From Nanobdellota archaeon (GTDB taxonomy: Archaea > Nanobdellota > Nanobdellia > Pacearchaeales > GW2011-AR1), in NCBI GenBank assembly GCA_022563455.1, contig JADFNI010000020.1, positions 1 through 18,221 of the forward strand: a stretch of DNA of 18,221 nt, read 5' to 3'. The notes beneath the pieces were generated by a model. It worked only from the letters and a program-made list of their open reading frames with translations, was not told the origin of the DNA and did not search any database. The stretch's first letter is position 1; the number at the start of each line of letters is the position of its first letter. The translations under genes and the position numbers were made by a program. Below, in pieces: positions 1 to 7,700 of the stretch.

Positions 1-2
1 TA

Positions 3-22
3 ATCCCGACAAAAGTCGGGAT
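3..22. repeat. Perfect 8-bp-stem hairpin at the left edge
   Basis: ATCCCGAC and GTCGGGAT pair perfectly around an AAAA loop. It lies about 57 bases past the stop of the leftmost minus-strand gene, so it could be a terminator stem or a dispersed palindromic repeat. Read on either strand it is not followed by a T-run, so an intrinsic terminator is not well supported. GC-rich palindromes of this kind are common in some bacterial genomes, so this edge may also be non-archaeal, but the sequence alone does not settle it. Bases 23-79 hold nothing else recognisable. Confidence 0.6.
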
Positions 23-79
23 CGGAGGACAGGTTCTATTAAAATAATTTATTATGCTTTTACTTTATCTCGTATCTAT

Positions 80-931
80 TCAACCATGCTCTCCTTTACT
101 TTCTGCATTTGAAAAAACATTAAATTTAACAAGTTTATATGTAGTCCTGTTAACTTCATAAGTAGAAGAAACACATGAAGAATGAGGACATCCCAAATTA
201 AAATCAGTTATAGTTAAATTAAACCAATATACTCCAACCTCATCTCCAATAGCACTAAGATTCACAATAGCAGTAGTATTACTAGTCTCAGTTAAACTAA
301 AAATAGTACAATTTTGATTATCATCCCTCCCAGTTCCCTCTGCATGAGTACAGTTAACTTGTGTTAGTGTATAATTAATTGGGTAATGAAATTCTTCATC
401 AGTTACATTGATTTCGTATTCAGAATAAGAATCCCGAGTCCAATTATAAACAGTTTGACTAGAAGAAAAAACTGGAAAATCATTAGTTGCATTAACCTGG
501 AATTCAAAAACAGTGCCCGCAAATTCTTCATCAGTTGTATTTGTTGCTTGAATTGGTATAGTAAAAAATCCAGTTTGATTATCATAAGTAGCATTAATAG
601 TCAAATTCCCGGTATTAATATCATAAATTTTTATCCAAGGGGAAATTTCAGCCTCAGTAACATTAAAAGTTCCGCTAGCGTTTGTCCAGGTTATATTTGT
701 ACCAATAGTATTAATAGCAAAAGTAATGTCCCCCCCATATCCCGTAATGTTTGCACTCAAGTTATGATAATAAACATCCTCTTCGTCAGTCGTATAGTTT
801 ACCGTAGAACTAGACCCCCACGAGGGTCCAGCCAAAACAAAAACAGAAAAACCGATCAAAAGACCAAAAGCTATTAACAAAAAATTCAGAGAAACCCCCC
901 TATTTTTTCTTCTTTTTATCAAGGGATTCAT
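80..931 (-). CDS. Secreted cadherin/Ig-like surface protein, probably truncated at its C-terminus
   Basis: I chose the ATG at 931 (283 aa) over the one at 937 because GGAGGTG at 939-945 sits 7 bases before it. The N-terminus is basic (KRRKNRG) and then strongly hydrophobic at about residues 13-35, which fits a signal peptide or anchor. The rest is beta-type sequence with a very high density of N-x-S/T sequons and two cadherin/Ig-like repeats, marked by VNATNDFPVF and EINVTDEEF. It overlaps the end of the upstream AbrB-like gene by 32 bases, so the two are probably co-transcribed. Unlike the other large surface proteins here it has no C-terminal membrane segment, and it stops after a polar tail (SNAESKGEHG). 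That suggests an early stop or a contig join nearby. The envelope role is inferred from composition and no specific family is recognised. Confidence 0.75.
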   Translation of the reverse strand: MNPLIKRRKNRGVSLNFLLIAFGLLIGFSVFVLAGPSWGSSSTVNYTTDEEDVYYHNLSANITGYGGDITFAINTIGTNITWTNASGTFNVTEAEISPWIKIYDINTGNLTINATYDNQTGFFTIPIQATNTTDEEFAGTVFEFQVNATNDFPVFSSSQTVYNWTRDSYSEYEINVTDEEFHYPINYTLTQVNCTHAEGTGRDDNQNCTIFSLTETSNTTAIVNLSAIGDEVGVYWFNLTITDFNLGCPHSSCVSSTYEVNRTTYKLVKFNVFSNAESKGEHG

Positions 932-1094
932 CCTCATCCACCTCCATCTCCACGATCATACTCTTTTTTTCCGCATCAAATCTAATCTTTATCTTCTGTT
1001 TTTCTTTCAAATCCAATGTATCAATTATTGCTTTAGGAATCTTAATTCGGTGTCCAGTCTGTATATGATTATCCTTAAAAATTATCTCAACCAT
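900..1094 (-). CDS. AbrB/SpoVT-type DNA-binding protein (MazE-like fold)
   Basis: This 64-aa protein carries one swapped-hairpin AbrB domain at residues 8-50. The diagnostic stretch is QTGHRIKIPKAIIDTLDL, followed by a KIKIRF strand and a MIVE strand. Members of this family bind DNA as dimers, acting as antitoxins or transition-state regulators. No toxin partner is next to it: the overlapping downstream gene is a secreted surface protein, so an autonomous transcription-factor role, perhaps for that gene, is more likely than a toxin-antitoxin pair. The C-terminus is a charged tail of aspartate/glutamate followed by five lysines. The lysine codons overlap the start region of the next gene. The start ATG lies just downstream of several AT-rich TATA-like elements. 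Confidence 0.85.
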   Translation of the reverse strand: MVEIIFKDNHIQTGHRIKIPKAIIDTLDLKEKQKIKIRFDAEKKSMIVEMEVDEDESLDKKKKK

Positions 1095-1110
1095 GTACTT
1101 TTTATACCCC

Positions 1111-1120
1111 TTTTATATCA
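1111..1120 (-). promoter_or_regulatory. Candidate TATA box for the AbrB-like gene
   Basis: On the minus strand TGATATAAAA is followed by GGGG and a second TATAAAAA, then the ATG at 1094. The spacing to the ATG (about 20) is a little short for a leaderless archaeal start. Other TATA-like blocks lie further upstream (TTTAAATA near 1155, CTTTTTAAAGG near 1145), so which one is used is open. Confidence 0.35.
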
Positions 1121-1163
1121 TATCAATATCCTTATTATAACCTTTAAAAAGTATTTAAATGTT

Positions 1164-1294
1164 GCCCCCTTCTTCAACCTTTCGGGGGTATGCATAACTG
1201 CGCCCCCTTCTTCAACCATTCTGGGGTACCTCATAAGAGGTTCTTGTGCCAGGAGGTATGCATAACTGAGGCCCCCCAAGATATATGCATAACT
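1164..1294. repeat. Intergenic cluster of short direct repeats
   Basis: In the 230 bases between the AbrB-like gene and the 676-aa gene, two families of short repeats alternate. GCCCCCTTCTTCAACC occurs at 1164-1179 and again at 1202-1217; the pairing continues with CTTTCGGGGGTA and ATTCTGGGGTA. TATGCATAACT, with a palindromic TATGCATA core, occurs three times, at 1189, 1257 and 1284; the first two share a further G. The spacing is irregular (38, 68 and 27 bases), and a 5-bp stem (ACCTC/GAGGT) lies at about 1229-1242. The region has no convincing coding capacity. It could hold operators for the adjacent DNA-binding protein, or be a degenerate mobile repeat. Confidence 0.6.
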
Positions 1295-1312
1295 ATGGCC
1301 CAATATTTACCT

Positions 1313-1319
1313 CAAAAAA
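1313..1319 (-). terminator. T-run after the 676-aa gene, possible archaeal terminator
   Basis: Minus-strand reading just past the TAA at 1325 gives an A-run followed by TTTTTT. Archaeal termination commonly uses T-tracts without a hairpin, so the position is suitable, but the AT-rich background makes chance occurrence easy. Confidence 0.25.
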
Positions 1320-1324
1320 CTTTT

Positions 1325-3355
1325 TTATTTATGCCTTTTCCTATAAAGGAGAAATCTATGTCGAAGAATCTTAAATAATTTAAAAATAATAAATAGCAAA
1401 ATAATCACTGCTACAATAAACAAAAAGACTATGGTATAACTAGTAGCTCCATAAGGACTTTCCTTTTCACATACAAAAGGACATGGACCGCCGCAATCTA
1501 TATTTCCTTCCCCTTGATTTTGAATATTATCTGTACAAGTAGCACATGGGCCGCATGTACCCCCACAATCTACCAATAATTCGCAAGACCCATCATGACA
1601 ATTTGTTATCCCATCAAAACAGCTAGGTTCTTCAGTATAATGGCAAATTCTTGTCTCAATTGGTTTTGGAACTTTGAAAATTGTATTATTACATTCTGCT
1701 AAATCAAAACAAGTAGTTATCTGAAAACCACACTCTCGTCGTCCAAGTTCCTTTTGCGAACAAATTTCATTGGAATCAGAATAAGTTTGTGCAGAAATTA
1801 TTCTTGCGTCAAAAGACCGCTCCACATTTTGACATACATCAAAATCATTACATACCCATTGCTCATTACAAAGTCCTGAAAAAGCACCTCCTCCACCGCC
1901 ACCACCGCCACTAGAACTAGAAATAGGACAAGCAACAAGTAAAACATCAATCTCCCAACTTTGACTATCATTTTCAAACTTAGGATCATCAGTTGTAATA
2001 ACAGTAACATCCTTAGTCCCAGAAACTCCACATCCAAAAGAATAAGAAAATGTGTCCGTTGATTCATTTTCAACAGCCCTTTTCAAAACACCCTCCACAT
2101 ACCAATTTATATCTGGATAAGCATTAACCATATCCGGATCAGTTACATTAACAGTAAAAGTAGTAGATGTAGTCCCCTCAACGCTAAAATTAGTGTTCAA
2201 AGGAGTATACCCTGTAATTTCTGGAGGGCGGTTATCATTAGTTATAACAAAATTAAATGAGTCACAATGAGTATTAATTGATGCATCTCCAAACTCAGAA
2301 CAAAGACTAATATTTTGATGAGGACTAGAAAGTGCAGAATCGCTAACACAAACTGTAGGAAAATAAGTTCCAAGAGATTCCCCAGAAGGCGTGAAATTCA
2401 TAACCCCAGTACTACTATTTATTGTAAATAATTGTGTACCATTCCAAGAAATATTAAAAGTCATATTTCCATCCATTGCATTTCCATCTTCATTATCAGT
2501 AACTGCCCAAGCATAATTAAATGAAGAATTTTCCCCAACACCGTAAACCGTCCGAGTTCCAATAGAAGGAGCAACAGGTTCATCATTTAATTCAATAACA
2601 GTAATATTCGTAGTGGCCGTATCAACACAACAAGTGGCATTATATTGATCATTCACAGAAATATCTGTCACATAAGAACCAATCTTATCAGAATTAAGAT
2701 CACTAGTTCTAAGAATATATAATTTAACTGTATCATTATGTGTTTGAGAAACTACAGAAATAGGAAGATCACCAGAGATTAACAATTTCAATTCTCTTCC
2801 AGGACTAACAAACTCATCTAGATCTGTTGCATTAAATGGATAAGTAAGCTGTTGACCTTCACAAACATAAATTTGATCATCAATCACACTTAAAATAGGA
2901 GCAGTATTAGGAACATTAACATAAAAGAAAACAGACTGACTATGCCAAAGCCCTCCAAACTCATGAGCATTAACAGTCAAATTATTATTCCATCTAACTG
3001 CAAAAAAAGAAGAATTGGGTGTAAAAATAACATCCGTTACACTGACCTTATCATGTCTGACATCATAAAGTGAATAAGTCCAATTATCCACTAAAAAATC
3101 AGCAGACACATTTAATACAAACGAATAATTGTCTCCTATGCTAAAATTATAAGTAGCATTCAAAGGATAATGAATTGTAACAATCTTGGGATTTCCCTCA
3201 ACAAATAAATCAATAATTCCACTATCCACTACATTTCCAGTAATAGTCACCGGCAAAAGTGGTAAATCAAAATAATAAATTGAAACAAAATTCATCAATA
3301 AAAAAGCGACGAATAAAGACCCTACTAAAGCAAAAGCATCTTCCCCTTTTCTCAT
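1325..3355 (-). CDS. Anchored Cys-rich surface protein with cadherin-like domains and DCGG(P/T)C motifs
   Basis: The start is placed at the ATG at 3355 (676 aa) rather than the in-frame TTG at 3376, because a TATA-like box at 3375-3385 lies about 25 bases upstream of that ATG. After an N-terminal membrane segment (about residues 8-30) comes TGNVVDSG, a motif it shares with the 203-aa protein at 12800. Residues about 150-480 are cadherin/Ig-like with many sequons. A Ser/Gly linker with eight glycines near residue 485 leads to a Cys-rich region: a thrombospondin-like CNEQWVCNDFDVC and two copies of a D-x-I-x-N-x(8-12)-DCGG-x-C-x(2-3)-C pattern. A second membrane segment (about 633-657) and a basic tail end the protein. 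The cysteines are probably disulfide-bonded outside the cell. It follows the NEW3-like gene by 35 bases. Its molecular role is unknown. Confidence 0.85.
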   Translation of the reverse strand: MRKGEDAFALVGSLFVAFLLMNFVSIYYFDLPLLPVTITGNVVDSGIIDLFVEGNPKIVTIHYPLNATYNFSIGDNYSFVLNVSADFLVDNWTYSLYDVRHDKVSVTDVIFTPNSSFFAVRWNNNLTVNAHEFGGLWHSQSVFFYVNVPNTAPILSVIDDQIYVCEGQQLTYPFNATDLDEFVSPGRELKLLISGDLPISVVSQTHNDTVKLYILRTSDLNSDKIGSYVTDISVNDQYNATCCVDTATTNITVIELNDEPVAPSIGTRTVYGVGENSSFNYAWAVTDNEDGNAMDGNMTFNISWNGTQLFTINSSTGVMNFTPSGESLGTYFPTVCVSDSALSSPHQNISLCSEFGDASINTHCDSFNFVITNDNRPPEITGYTPLNTNFSVEGTTSTTFTVNVTDPDMVNAYPDINWYVEGVLKRAVENESTDTFSYSFGCGVSGTKDVTVITTDDPKFENDSQSWEIDVLLVACPISSSSGGGGGGGGAFSGLCNEQWVCNDFDVCQNVERSFDARIISAQTYSDSNEICSQKELGRRECGFQITTCFDLAECNNTIFKVPKPIETRICHYTEEPSCFDGITNCHDGSCELLVDCGGTCGPCATCTDNIQNQGEGNIDCGGPCPFVCEKESPYGATSYTIVFLFIVAVIILLFIIFKLFKILRHRFLLYRKRHK

Positions 3356-3374
3356 TGACAAAGAAACAATCCCC

Positions 3375-3385
3375 AATATAAAAAC
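3375..3385 (-). promoter_or_regulatory. TATA-like box for the 676-aa gene
   Basis: Minus-strand GTTTTTATATT is centred about 25 bases before the ATG at 3355, the archaeal TATA-to-start distance for a leaderless transcript. It lies in the short gap after the upstream gene's stop, so this gene may be made both from its own promoter and by read-through. Confidence 0.5.
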
Positions 3386-3390
3386 GTTAC

Positions 3391-4506
3391 TTATCTTCGA
3401 AGTCGCTTATATCTTTTAATAAAAAGAATAATTCTAAAAATTATTCCTAAAATAACAACTAAAATAAGAAAAGTAAGAAAATAAGAAAAGTAATCTATAC
3501 CATGATGTATTTCTAAATTAACATTCTCTGTTGTAACTAAATCCCTATAATGAATAATAATTTCTGCAAAAACCTCATCTTCTTTAATTCCATTTGTATC
3601 AAAAAAACCTTTAAGAGTCACAGTCTTCCAAGCACCAAGAGAAGCAGTTGACGTTATAAAAGAAGCTTCTGGGTAATTAGCAATATTAACTTCAGCATAT
3701 ACACTTTCAATAACATTATTCCAAATTGAAACAATTTCCACATTAAATTCGGAAATTTTACCCCCTTCAAAACTTCTACTATAATTATTTATCAAAACTT
3801 TAAGTTCTCCAAGTTTAAATAAAGTATCTGCCCGAGAAACTAATCCTTCCCCATATTCAGAAAGTCCAGTGGCAACATATTCTCCACCGATATATCCAGA
3901 GGTATCAAGCACTCCAGAATAATCTTTAGTCTCATAAGGAGAAATTTGCTCATTTCTAAAAACTATTTTATCTACCTTTTTCAAATCTTTAAAAATCTGA
4001 ACTTGAGACTTCAAAATAACAGACTCATTCCCCCGATTAATCGCCCTAAGTGTAATTCTAACCTCTTCTCCAACATTAGCATTAGAAGCAGTAACTTCTA
4101 AATCAATATATTTTCCAGAATAAGGAACTTCAACTTTAATAATTCCCCAAACGTCCCAAGCAATTCCAACACCCCCCTCAATATTATCAGAAATTTTCTT
4201 AGCACCAATTCTAATTCTACTAAGCCCAGGAGTTTCCAATGCCTCTGCACCTACCTCAAGTTTTGCAACAACACTCCCACTTCCAAAAAGAACCTTTTTA
4301 TCAAGAGTAATATATTCAGACAGTGGTCCATCAACATAAAGTTCAGATTCACTTCCCTCGTCAAATGTAAAATCAAAAATATATTCCTCATCAAGACCAT
4401 CCACAAAATCTACTTCATAACTTCCAGGACTAACGCCAGAGAGTGCACTAACACTCCCCACAAGAATTACCACTAAAAATAAAAATATAACAAATCCCCT
4501 TTTCAT
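3391..4506 (-). CDS. NEW3-like secreted membrane-anchored protein, copy 1
   Basis: This 371-aa protein has an N-terminal signal peptide (residues 2-21, ending SVSALSG), an extracellular stretch of beta-sandwich domains like those in archaeal NEW3/CARDB-type proteins (compare COG1470), a C-terminal membrane helix (about 339-362) and a basic tail (KRYKRLRR). It is a clear paralogue of the 404-aa protein at 13638. Matching blocks in the same order are GVSPGSYEVDF/GVTPARTTIDF, VPYSGKY/VPFPGKY, SNANVGEEVR/YNANQGEAVR, KLGELKV/SVGSLEL and FDTNGIKEDE/WDTAGVKEGT. Its promoter is recognisable (4527-4537), so it begins a transcription unit with the 676-aa gene. The topology is that of a type I membrane protein facing out of the cell. 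The partner or substrate is unknown; a scaffold or assembly role is an inference. Confidence 0.85.
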   Translation of the reverse strand: MKRGFVIFLFLVVILVGSVSALSGVSPGSYEVDFVDGLDEEYIFDFTFDEGSESELYVDGPLSEYITLDKKVLFGSGSVVAKLEVGAEALETPGLSRIRIGAKKISDNIEGGVGIAWDVWGIIKVEVPYSGKYIDLEVTASNANVGEEVRITLRAINRGNESVILKSQVQIFKDLKKVDKIVFRNEQISPYETKDYSGVLDTSGYIGGEYVATGLSEYGEGLVSRADTLFKLGELKVLINNYSRSFEGGKISEFNVEIVSIWNNVIESVYAEVNIANYPEASFITSTASLGAWKTVTLKGFFDTNGIKEDEVFAEIIIHYRDLVTTENVNLEIHHGIDYFSYFLTFLILVVILGIIFRIILFIKRYKRLRR

Positions 4507-4526
4507 AATATTGTTAAGAAAAATTA

Positions 4527-4537
4527 GTTTTTATAGG
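4527..4537 (-). promoter_or_regulatory. TATA box of the 371-aa gene
   Basis: Minus-strand CTATAAAAAC is centred about 26 bases before the ATG at 4506, with no Shine-Dalgarno sequence between. This is the arrangement expected of a leaderless archaeal transcript. Confidence 0.65.
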
Positions 4538-4566
4538 TTGTTTTCTTTGTTTAAAAAGTAATTATT

Positions 4567-4716
4567 TCACTTCAACAATTTTTTAAAGTTTTTATCTAAA
4601 TTTTCTTTCAATATATTTTCCAATTCCTTATTCACCTTCACACCTTTTAATTTACAATAAGCTACAAACTTTCTCCATAATTCTTCATCAAGATCTTTAA
4701 TTAATTTATGTCCCAT
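4567..4716 (-). CDS. 49-aa ribbon-helix-helix-like DNA-binding protein
   Basis: The ATG at 4716 opens a 49-codon frame ending in TGA at 4567-4569. The protein begins MGHKLIKDLDEELWRKF and continues AYCKLKGVKVNKELENIL, then a lysine-rich end. This fits the strand, helix, glycine turn, helix order of MetJ/Arc/CopG-type ribbon-helix-helix proteins: beta KLIKDL, helix A about 10-24, turn KG, helix B about 28-42. Many small archaeal regulators and antitoxins look like this. It overlaps the 3' end of the giant adhesin gene by 16 bases, with a weak GGAAG ribosome site, so it is probably translated from the same message. It could regulate the island. No toxin gene is adjacent. A database profile was not run. 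Confidence 0.75.
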   Translation of the reverse strand: MGHKLIKDLDEELWRKFVAYCKLKGVKVNKELENILKENLDKNFKKLLK

Positions 4717-7700
4717 TTCTTCCAGACCTTAAATTTAATTCCAACAAAAACAAAGATAATAATTAAAGCAACAATGATCCAAATAATCCCTAACGTCCAT
4801 TTCTTCTTTTCTCCCTCAATTATCTCCTCTTCATCCAATCCACCAATCCCACCACCCGTAACATTCCCACTTGTTTCAACATTTCCCTTACCCTCAGGAA
4901 TCTCTTCATGAATACTCTTAATTGTTAGATTGGCCTTTTCATTTTCAATTGAATTCAACAAAACATAAATATCATAAAAGCTGTCATTCAAAACATCTAA
5001 TTTTGCATCCTCACCAACACTCAATATTATTTGAATAGGATCACTTGTGATATTTATTGTCGCTGTTGTATCAGTCAAATCGATAATACCTACATAATGA
5101 ATTTCATCACTAACAGAAATCTTGATCCTTTGCTTTTTACTTAATTCTTTAACATATCCTTGTTCTTGTTTGAATTCCTCATCACTAACAACAAAAGTAT
5201 TACTCCAAAAACTAGGTGTTCCAGAAGGACTTCCATCGCCACTGTCTCCAGAAGGAGCAGTTACAGGAGCAGTTACAGTAAAACTTCTAGAACTTGAATT
5301 TCCTAAATTAAGCAAAGCATCTGTACAATTAACATTCCAAGTATAAGTTGCGGGAGTAAATGTTTGTGTAAAGTTTTGGTTTACATCCTTAGTTATTGAA
5401 GAATTTGTTAAACTTATACTTCCATCAATAATTAAACTACAATTAGTTATATCAGAAACATCTGTAACATTATAAGAAAAAATAATTTCCTGTGAATTTG
5501 ATGTATAGCTTTGGCTGTTTGCAGGACTTATCAGAGTTACATTCGGAGAATCAAAATCAGAAGTAATGTTGATAAAAAATACTGTGGAGTTCAAATTTCC
5601 TAGAGTATCATTTACAGAAATATTTAGCCAGTAAATAGTCATTGTGGATAAGTTTGTTATGTTAGTTATCAATCCTGTTTGTGAAACATTAAACACACTC
5701 GTATCATTTAATGAATATGTATCTATTTCGACTGCTGAATCTGTTGCAGTAAAGTTTTGTGAAAAGGAATCATTAATATTAACTGTAAAATTTCTTGGAT
5801 TGTCAAATACAGGAGAAGTAGTATCAATAGTGAATAAAGTTAAGTTTTGCCCTTCATTTCCAGCTGAATCATTTGCCCAAATAGTTACGTTATGCAATCC
5901 TTCACTCCAGGTTAAAGTTGTGATGTTTATCCCGCACGAGATTGAAGTATTGACAGAATAAGTATCATTAGAATACCAACAAGAATCTAAGAAAGTATCT
6001 GTTGCAGTATAATTTATATCTAATCCAGTATCAGTTGTGTTTGTATGGTTCAATGTTAACATGTTCACCACAGGAATTGTAATATCAATCGTAAAATCAA
6101 TACTTGAAGAATTTTCATTCCCTACTGAATCATTTGCCCACACAGTTATATTATGAAAGCCCTCACTCCAGGTTAAAGTTGTTATATTTGTTCCACAAGT
6201 AATTGTAGTATTAACAGAATAAGTATCGTTTGAATACCAGCAAGAATCTAATCCTACCAAGGAATCTGAAACAGTATAATTTATATCCAATCCAGTATCC
6301 GAAGAGTTAGCATTATTAACAGGACTTACAATCGAAACATTAGGAGGAGTAGTGTCAATTGTGAATGTCCTTATGCTGGAATTTTGGACGTTTGTTTCAT
6401 TGTCTGTTGCTTCTATTCTCCAAATATATGTTCCATCGCCAAAACCAGTAAGGTCTTTTGTGAATATATATTCAGAATTATTTAACCCGCTTGTATTCGT
6501 TTCATTTATCACAAAACTTCCAGTCCAATCTCCCCATAAACTAACATTAGTCAAATTAGAATTATCTGAAACAGTTGTATTAAATGTAATTGAATAAGAA
6601 CTAAAGTTAGCATTATCGACGGGAGAATTCAAAGTTACATTTGGTCTCTCAAGGTCAGCAGAAGTCGTGAAGCTCTGAACAGTAGAAAAATTCCCCGCCT
6701 TCAGCCCAGTGTCAATCGTCTGAACACTCCAATAATATGTCGTTGAAGGCTCAAGCCTATCTACTTTTAAAGTGAAGTTCTTCCGTTGCATCATGTTTCC
6801 AAAGTAGCCAAATGCAGTTCCACCCCTCGTAGCATCTCCACTTCCCCCATAAATTCCAGAAATAATTGAATGATTATTTGATGCTGTTCCTAACTTCAAA
6901 TTATAATACAAACCATTTACTGAAGTTTCATTATCACTTCCGTTAAGCCACCCTAAAGACATTTCTCTATTGTTGTAAGAACTTGAAAAACTCGTTGGAG
7001 GTGTTGGCGCAACATTGGGTGTTGTAATATTATTTATATAAACTTTTTGGCTTTTTATTGAAACTAAATCCAAATCTCCATCATTGTCTATATCTCCCCA
7101 AAGTACAGAACCTTTTCTTACTCCTGTTAAATTTGCTTCAGCTGTTCCATCTCTTGCAAAAACTGAACCATTATTTTCTCCAATTTCTATTTGGTCATCT
7201 CCAGCATTAATTAAATCTAAATAACCATTATTGTCATAATCCCCCATCATCATGGAACCCCATCCAATATTACTAAGGTCAAAATTCCATGATGATGATT
7301 CATCCACAAATTGATCTACGCTACTTATTTTATTTATGAAATATCTTGGAATTGATGTCCCAGAAACAATTTGATCCAAATCACCATCATTATCAATATC
7401 TCCCCATACAACGTTGGCTTCATCTTTGGGGCCGATAGTCCAATTTGGATAACGCACAAAAGCAGTCCCATTATTTTTATAACTATAGGAAGTACTTGCC
7501 CCATGTACATTTAAATCCAAATCACCATCATTGTCTAGATCTATCAAACCCGTTGAAATTTTGCCTCCACTATCAATCTCATCACTCCAGATTAAATCCC
7601 CTACAAAACTTGTTCCGTTATTAATATAAACAGATGCCTTGGTAGATCCCATATCAGGAAATAATATATCCAAATCTCCATCGCCATCTATATCTCCTAG

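Noticed and set aside
900..1094. Toxin-antitoxin pair with the AbrB-like protein as antitoxin
   Set aside because: No toxin-like small gene is adjacent; the overlapping neighbour is a secreted cadherin-like protein.
1164..1294. Short CRISPR array
   Set aside because: Repeat units are only 11-16 bases, spacing is irregular, two unrelated units alternate, and no cas gene is present.
1118..1303. 61-codon minus-strand frame through the intergenic repeats
   Set aside because: Its repeated SYAY residues simply translate the TATGCATAACT repeats; it has no domain and overlaps the promoter region of the AbrB-like gene.
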